From UBA1715 sp964346725 (GTDB lineage Bacteria > Bacteroidota > Bacteroidia > Bacteroidales > UBA1715), in assembly GCA_964346725.1 (NCBI GenBank), contig CAYFVM010000040.1:1-9173 (forward strand): a DNA stretch of 9,173 nucleotides, read 5' to 3'. Under the pieces are notes generated by a model. That model was not told the origin of the DNA, did not search any database, and worked only from the letters and a program-made list of their open reading frames with translations. Shown one piece after another: positions 6,570-9,173 of the stretch (its first letter is position 1; the number at the start of each line of letters is the position of its first letter). The position numbers and the translations under genes are program-made.

Positions 6570-6931
6570 TTTTTCTGGAGGTTTTGTTTTGTGGTGATGA
6601 TGATACTTTTTGTTATTTTTAATAGAGCAAGGCTTTCGCTGTGAAGTGAATTATATTCTATTTCGTTTATGTAGTTGGTTGCGTAGAGCAGTTCCAACCA
6701 ATAAAGTGTTTCATCACATTCTTTCTGTGCAATGCCCATTTTATGAATGAAGTCCGTTTTGCTTTCAGCATTGCGAGCCTCTCGGACATTTGCGCCTATT
6801 GAAGTGCCACTTCGTAAAAGTTGTTTGCTTATGACAAACTCGTTTCTTTCAATGAGTTGTTTATATGATTTTATGATGTGTATGGCAAATGAAAAACTTA
6901 AATCGTATATGTTCTTTTTAACCTCTTCCAT
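6566..6931 (-). CDS. Four-helix-bundle protein of the 23S rRNA intervening-sequence (S23/IVP) family
   Basis: The protein has 121 residues, full length for the family. It is almost entirely helical, with the family signature R-S-G-T-S-I-G-A-N-V-R-E-A at 40-52, then S-K-T-D-F-I-H-K-M at 57-65 and A-Q-K-E-C-D-E-T-L-Y-W-L-E-L-L at 68-82. Members were first noticed as ORFs in intervening sequences of 23S rRNA genes, and the fold is shared with the Avd accessory protein of diversity-generating retroelements. The role of free-standing copies like this one is not known to me; nucleic-acid binding is plausible. There is no signal peptide or membrane segment. It lies between map and hemW in the same direction and is tightly enclosed by heptad repeats, which suggests that gene and repeats arrived as a unit. 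Start ATG 6931 directly follows the map-side repeats. Confidence 0.9.
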   Translation of the reverse strand: MEEVKKNIYDLSFSFAIHIIKSYKQLIERNEFVISKQLLRSGTSIGANVREARNAESKTDFIHKMGIAQKECDETLYWLELLYATNYINEIEYNSLHSESLALLKITKSIIITTKQNLQKK

Positions 6932-6932
6932 A

Positions 6933-6953
6933 AAATCAATTCATAACCCATAA
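6933..6953 (-). repeat. Heptanucleotide array, map side, inverted relative to the hemW-side array
   Basis: Read on the - strand, three contiguous 7-base units occur: TTATGGG (6953-6947), TTATGAA (6946-6940) and a diverged TTGATTT (6939-6933). The outer edge abuts the map stop codon (6954-6956) and the inner edge lies one base from the four-helix-bundle start codon. ATAACCCATAA at 6943-6953 is the perfect inverted copy of 6559-6569. Confidence 0.75.
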
Positions 6954-7841
6954 TTATGTAAGGATTTCGTATCCGGTTTCAGTAACCACAAGTGTGTGTT
7001 CCCATTGTGCTGATAGTTTTTTGTCGGCGGTGATAACGGTCCAGCCGTCTTTGAGGAATTTGCATTTCCACGTTCCTTCGTTTACCATCGGTTCTATGGT
7101 GAAAACCATGCCGGGAACCATCAACACGCCTTTCTGACGTGGTTGTGCGTAGTGAACAACTTCTGGCTCATCATGAAAATCGCGGCCAATGCCATGTCCG
7201 CACAAGTCACGCACAATGCTGCATCCGTGTTCGTTGGCGTATGGTTCTATGGCATCGCCTATGTCATTTAATCGTCCGTAGGGTTTCACTTGTTTCAATC
7301 CTATTTCAAGGCATTCTTTGGCAACATTAACAAGTTTTTTTGCATTCTCCGGAACGTTTCCAACGGAATACATCCGACTACTGTCGCCGTAATAGCCATC
7401 GAGTATGGTAGTGCAGTCAATATTTATAATGTCGCCGTCTTTCAAAATCTGGTCAGGATGGGGAATACCATGGCAAACCACTTCGTTTATGGATGTGCAA
7501 CAACTTTTAGGGAATCCTTCATAATCAAAACAAGCTGGAATACCGTGATGATCGTAGGTAAATTCACGAACCAAGTTGTCAAGATGTTCGGTAGACACGC
7601 CTTCTTTTACTTCCGATGTTATCATATCGAGTATGGCGCGATTGAGCGCACCTGCAGCGCGAAGTTTTTCAATTTCTTCGGCAGAATACAAAATAGTACG
7701 TGGAAGAATTTTGAAGCCTTCACGGCGATAGGTATCCATTTCACAGTCTTGTAACCAGTGGCATTTTTTGTATTTCTTTCCGCTGCCACACCAGCACGGG
7801 TCGTTTGGTTCTATTTTATTCATTTTGTTAAAGAAAAACAT
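6954..7841 (-). CDS. map: Type I methionine aminopeptidase with N-terminal SEC-C zinc motif
   Basis: The protein has 295 residues and removes the initiator methionine from nascent proteins in the cytoplasm. Residues 12-33 are a SEC-C type zinc-binding motif (P-x-D-P-C-W-C-G-S-G-K-K-Y-K-K-C-H) likely to help ribosome or nascent-chain contact. The rest is the pita-bread metallopeptidase: N-E-V-V-C-H-G at 119-125 with His124, metal ligands Asp142, Asp153, His216 (in GHGIG), Glu250 (in FTIEP) and Glu281 (in WEHT). All five ligands are present, so the enzyme should be active. ATG 7841 is the first start after the -7 box at 7864-7871; ATG 7823 (product beginning MNKIEP) is an equally reasonable start and keeps the zinc motif. 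The next gene downstream in the operon is the four-helix-bundle gene, then hemW. Confidence 0.93.
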   Translation of the reverse strand: MFFFNKMNKIEPNDPCWCGSGKKYKKCHWLQDCEMDTYRREGFKILPRTILYSAEEIEKLRAAGALNRAILDMITSEVKEGVSTEHLDNLVREFTYDHHGIPACFDYEGFPKSCCTSINEVVCHGIPHPDQILKDGDIINIDCTTILDGYYGDSSRMYSVGNVPENAKKLVNVAKECLEIGLKQVKPYGRLNDIGDAIEPYANEHGCSIVRDLCGHGIGRDFHDEPEVVHYAQPRQKGVLMVPGMVFTIEPMVNEGTWKCKFLKDGWTVITADKKLSAQWEHTLVVTETGYEILT

Positions 7842-7842
7842 A

Positions 7843-7863
7843 CAATGTTATATGAAAACATTG
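7843..7863. promoter_or_regulatory. Inverted repeat over the predicted map transcription start/leader
   Basis: CAATGTT (7843-7849) and AACATTG (7857-7863) form a perfect 7-bp inverted repeat with a 7-base spacer. It fills the space between the map -7 box and ATG 7841. It could be an operator or a small 5' leader hairpin; no T-run makes it a terminator. Function is inferred from position only. Confidence 0.4.
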
Positions 7864-7871
7864 CAAAGATA
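7864..7871 (-). promoter_or_regulatory. Bacteroidota -7 promoter box for map
   Basis: On the - strand this reads TATCTTTG, an exact match to TAnnTTTG, 22 bases upstream of ATG 7841. A TTG on the same strand (7900-7898) is 26 bases further up, longer than the usual 19-21 spacing. The same octamer precedes ruvB. Confidence 0.6.
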
Positions 7872-7896
7872 AAATTTATAGGCTTTCGTTGGTATT

Positions 7897-7914
7897 GCAA
7901 ACGAGATAGTTTGC
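7897..7914. promoter_or_regulatory. Short hairpin in the ruvB-map intergenic region
   Basis: GCAAAC (7897-7902) and GTTTGC (7909-7914) form a perfect 6-bp stem with a 6-base loop, 10 bases after the ruvB stop. No T-tract follows on the - strand, so it is at best a weak terminator or RNA 3'-end structure for ruvB. It overlaps the region where a map -33 element would lie. Confidence 0.3.
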
Positions 7915-7924
7915 GTGCATTACG

Positions 7925-8941
7925 TTAAAAAAAACTTCCTTGCCGAGATTCGGGAATGCGATGCAAGTGTTTGTATGCCAGTTCTGTGACTTCGCGTCCA
8001 CGTGATGTTCTTTGCAAAAATCCTTCTTTAATGAGGAATGGTTCATAGACTTCTTCTATGGTGTCGGGTTCTTCGCCAACAGCCGTTGCTATGGTGTTGA
8101 GTCCAACCGGACCGCCATGAAATTTGTCGATAATGGTACAAAGTATTTTGTTGTCCATTTCGTCAAGGCCGAATTTGTCTATGTTGAGCGCCTCAAGTGC
8201 AAATTTTGTAATGTCAATGGTGATAACACCCGAGCCTTTTACTTGGGCAAAATCTCGTACACGTCGGAGTAACGCATTGGCAATACGAGGCGTACCGCGG
8301 CTGCGTGAGGCAATTTCTTTTGCCGCTTGTGTTTCTATTTCAATGGCAAGAATGCAGGCCGAACGTTCTACGATTCTGGTAAGCAAATCAATGTCGTAGT
8401 ATTCAAACAAACACTTGATGCCAAATCGTGCGCGGAGCGGACTTGTAAGTGCTCCCGAACGAGTGGTGGCGCCAATAAGCGTAAACGGTGCAAGTGAAAG
8501 TTGTACCGAGCGTGCACTCGGACCTTTGTCTATCATGATGTCTATGCGAAAATCTTCCATTGCCGAATAGAGGTATTCTTCCACTATAGGTGACAGACGA
8601 TGAATTTCATCAATAAACAGCACATCGTTTTCTTCAAGACTGGTAAGTATTCCGGCTAAATCTCCGGGCTTGTCAAGTACCGGTCCTGAGGTTATTTTAA
8701 AATTAACACCAAGTTCGTTGGCAATAATGTTTGAAAGCGTGGTTTTACCTAAACCCGGAGGGCCATGAAGCAATACATGGTCAAGCGACTCACCACGCAT
8801 TTTTGCAGCAGCAACAAAAATCTTGAGGTTTTCAATTGTTTTTTGCTGCCCGGTGAAGTCGTCAAAGCTCAACGGACGGAGTTGTTTTTCAAACTCACTA
8901 TCCTTGTTGGATATATGTTCCGGGTCGAGATTTACGTTCAT
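7925..8941 (-). CDS. ruvB: Holliday junction branch-migration ATPase RuvB
   Basis: The protein has 338 residues, full length. RuvB hexamers drive branch migration of Holliday junctions with RuvA during recombinational repair in the cytoplasm. Visible motifs: Walker A GPPGLGKTT at 60-68, Walker B FIDEIH at 109-114, sensor 1 G-A-T-T-R-S-G at 157-163, probable arginine finger Arg170 in P-L-R-A-R-F-G, sensor 2 R-G-T-P-R-I-A-N at 215-222 (Arg219), and the C-terminal winged helix ending R-T-S-R-G-R-E-V-T-x-L-A-Y. The start ATG 8941 gives the normal N-terminus and lies just after a -7 box. ruvA and ruvC are not adjacent in this window. The next gene, map, has its own promoter box 83 bases downstream. 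Confidence 0.97.
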   Translation of the reverse strand: MNVNLDPEHISNKDSEFEKQLRPLSFDDFTGQQKTIENLKIFVAAAKMRGESLDHVLLHGPPGLGKTTLSNIIANELGVNFKITSGPVLDKPGDLAGILTSLEENDVLFIDEIHRLSPIVEEYLYSAMEDFRIDIMIDKGPSARSVQLSLAPFTLIGATTRSGALTSPLRARFGIKCLFEYYDIDLLTRIVERSACILAIEIETQAAKEIASRSRGTPRIANALLRRVRDFAQVKGSGVITIDITKFALEALNIDKFGLDEMDNKILCTIIDKFHGGPVGLNTIATAVGEEPDTIEEVYEPFLIKEGFLQRTSRGREVTELAYKHLHRIPESRQGSFF

Positions 8942-8955
8942 GTAAAAATTTTAAG

Positions 8956-8963
8956 CAAAGATA
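8956..8963 (-). promoter_or_regulatory. Bacteroidota -7 promoter box for ruvB
   Basis: On the - strand this reads TATCTTTG, matching TAnnTTTG exactly, 14 bases upstream of ATG 8941, so the leader is very short. No TTG stands at the expected -33 distance. The sequence from 8964 to 9048 shows no other gene and no convincing terminator for the upstream kinase gene. Confidence 0.6.
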
Positions 8964-9048
8964 GTAATTAATGCAGAATTTGTTAGTTGTGAGGTAGGCA
9001 CAATTGCAAGATATTTTCTGCTAAGATTTTCTAAAAAATTGCCCGTTT

Positions 9049-9173
9049 TTATCGTACATAGTACACCGCTCCGCTGCATACGTCAACGTCGGCGCCAGTT
9101 ACTGATGCCAAGCAATTGGGTTTTTCCTGCGTGCGGAGATAGCCAAGGTAGGCAAAAAGCAACGCTTCTTTGT
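9049..9173 (-). CDS. anmK: Anhydro-N-acetylmuramic acid kinase, C-terminal end (5' end outside window)
   Basis: An open - strand frame enters from the right edge and ends at TAA 9051-9049, giving 40 residues. The segment K-E-A-L-L-F-A-Y-L-G-Y-L-R followed by P-N-C-L-A-S-V-T-G-A and a final G-A-V-Y resembles the C-terminus of AnmK proteins (E-A-x-x-F-A-x-L-G, N-x-x-S-V-T-G-A, G-x-V-Y). AnmK phosphorylates 1,6-anhydro-N-acetylmuramic acid to MurNAc-6-phosphate in the cytoplasm during cell-wall recycling. The ATP and sugar-binding regions lie outside the window. This frame is short and cut by the window edge, so identification rests on the C-terminal pattern alone. Confidence 0.8.
   Translation of the reverse strand, partial: KEALLFAYLGYLRTQEKPNCLASVTGADVDVCSGAVYYVR

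Larger units (their letters stand above)
6524..6953 (-). mobile_element. Putative heptad-flanked four-helix-bundle cassette (about 430 bp)
   Basis: The unit consists of the inverted heptad arrays plus the single gene they enclose. It fills the entire space between the map stop codon and the hemW coding region. It has no transposase, and I see no target-site duplication, so it is not a classical insertion sequence; if mobile, it would depend on outside functions. Insertion is inferred from the repeat symmetry and from the missing hemW start codon at its edge. Confidence 0.45.

Noticed and set aside
6519..6570. CRISPR-like repeats or a direct-repeat attachment site
   Set aside because: The units are contiguous 7-mers without spacers, so this is a tandem heptad array.
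6527..6931. Fusion or programmed frameshift joining the four-helix-bundle gene to hemW
   Set aside because: The four-helix frame stops at 6566-6568 and the hemW frame is itself closed by TAA at 6531-6533, so slippage before the first stop cannot connect them.
7290..7754. A 154-codon + strand open frame opposite map
   Set aside because: It is the antisense shadow of a well-supported methionine aminopeptidase with all metal ligands and has no recognisable protein features.
8942..9048. Terminator for anmK between the kinase and ruvB
   Set aside because: I found AT-rich sequence and weak direct repeats but no stem with a T-run on the - strand.

Overview
The window looks like chromosomal DNA of a Bacteroidota bacterium, most likely order Bacteroidales. 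Two proteins carry type IX secretion (T9SS) sorting domains. Several genes are preceded by the Bacteroidota-type -7 box TAnnTTTG rather than a Shine-Dalgarno sequence. The FecE-like, HemW and SEC-C methionine aminopeptidase proteins also resemble Bacteroidales versions as I recall them. No species can be named from the sequence alone.

Layout. Positions 1-3345 (+ strand) form a cell-envelope region. It holds the C-terminal end of a helical T9SS-exported protein, an intrinsic terminator, and then a two-gene operon. The operon encodes a small T9SS cargo protein and a 730-residue beta-helix protein of the Cthe_2159-like carbohydrate-binding family, and ends in a second terminator. Positions 3500-5399 (+) hold two genes that each have their own -7 box: an orphan siderophore/haem/cobalamin-type ABC ATPase and an alpha/beta hydrolase. 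From 5403 to the right edge everything is on the - strand. In transcription order this is the end of anmK (anhydro-MurNAc kinase), ruvB (Holliday junction motor), map (methionine aminopeptidase with a SEC-C zinc motif), a 23S-rRNA-intervening-sequence-type four-helix-bundle gene, and hemW (haem chaperone). The + and - blocks converge with only 3 bases between the hydrolase and hemW stop codons. No gene-free stretch exceeds 300 bases. The longest, 469-672, holds a terminator, a weak promoter candidate and a short palindrome.

Most notable point. The four-helix-bundle gene between map and hemW is bounded by a heptanucleotide repeat array (TTATGRR type). The array runs in opposite orientations on the two sides, so the unit at about 6524-6953 looks like an inserted cassette. 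Its hemW-side end lies where the hemW start codon should be. The radical-SAM N-terminus of hemW (CxxxCxxC) is intact and in frame, but there is no ATG, GTG or TTG in that frame between an upstream stop and the first cluster cysteine. Starting at the first ATG would give a protein without its iron-sulfur motif. hemW therefore either uses a near-cognate start (ATA 6527 or ATC 6518) or has been damaged by the cassette.

The housekeeping genes are otherwise ordinary. I see no CRISPR array, tRNA, rRNA, transposase or phage gene, and no convincing new multi-gene system.
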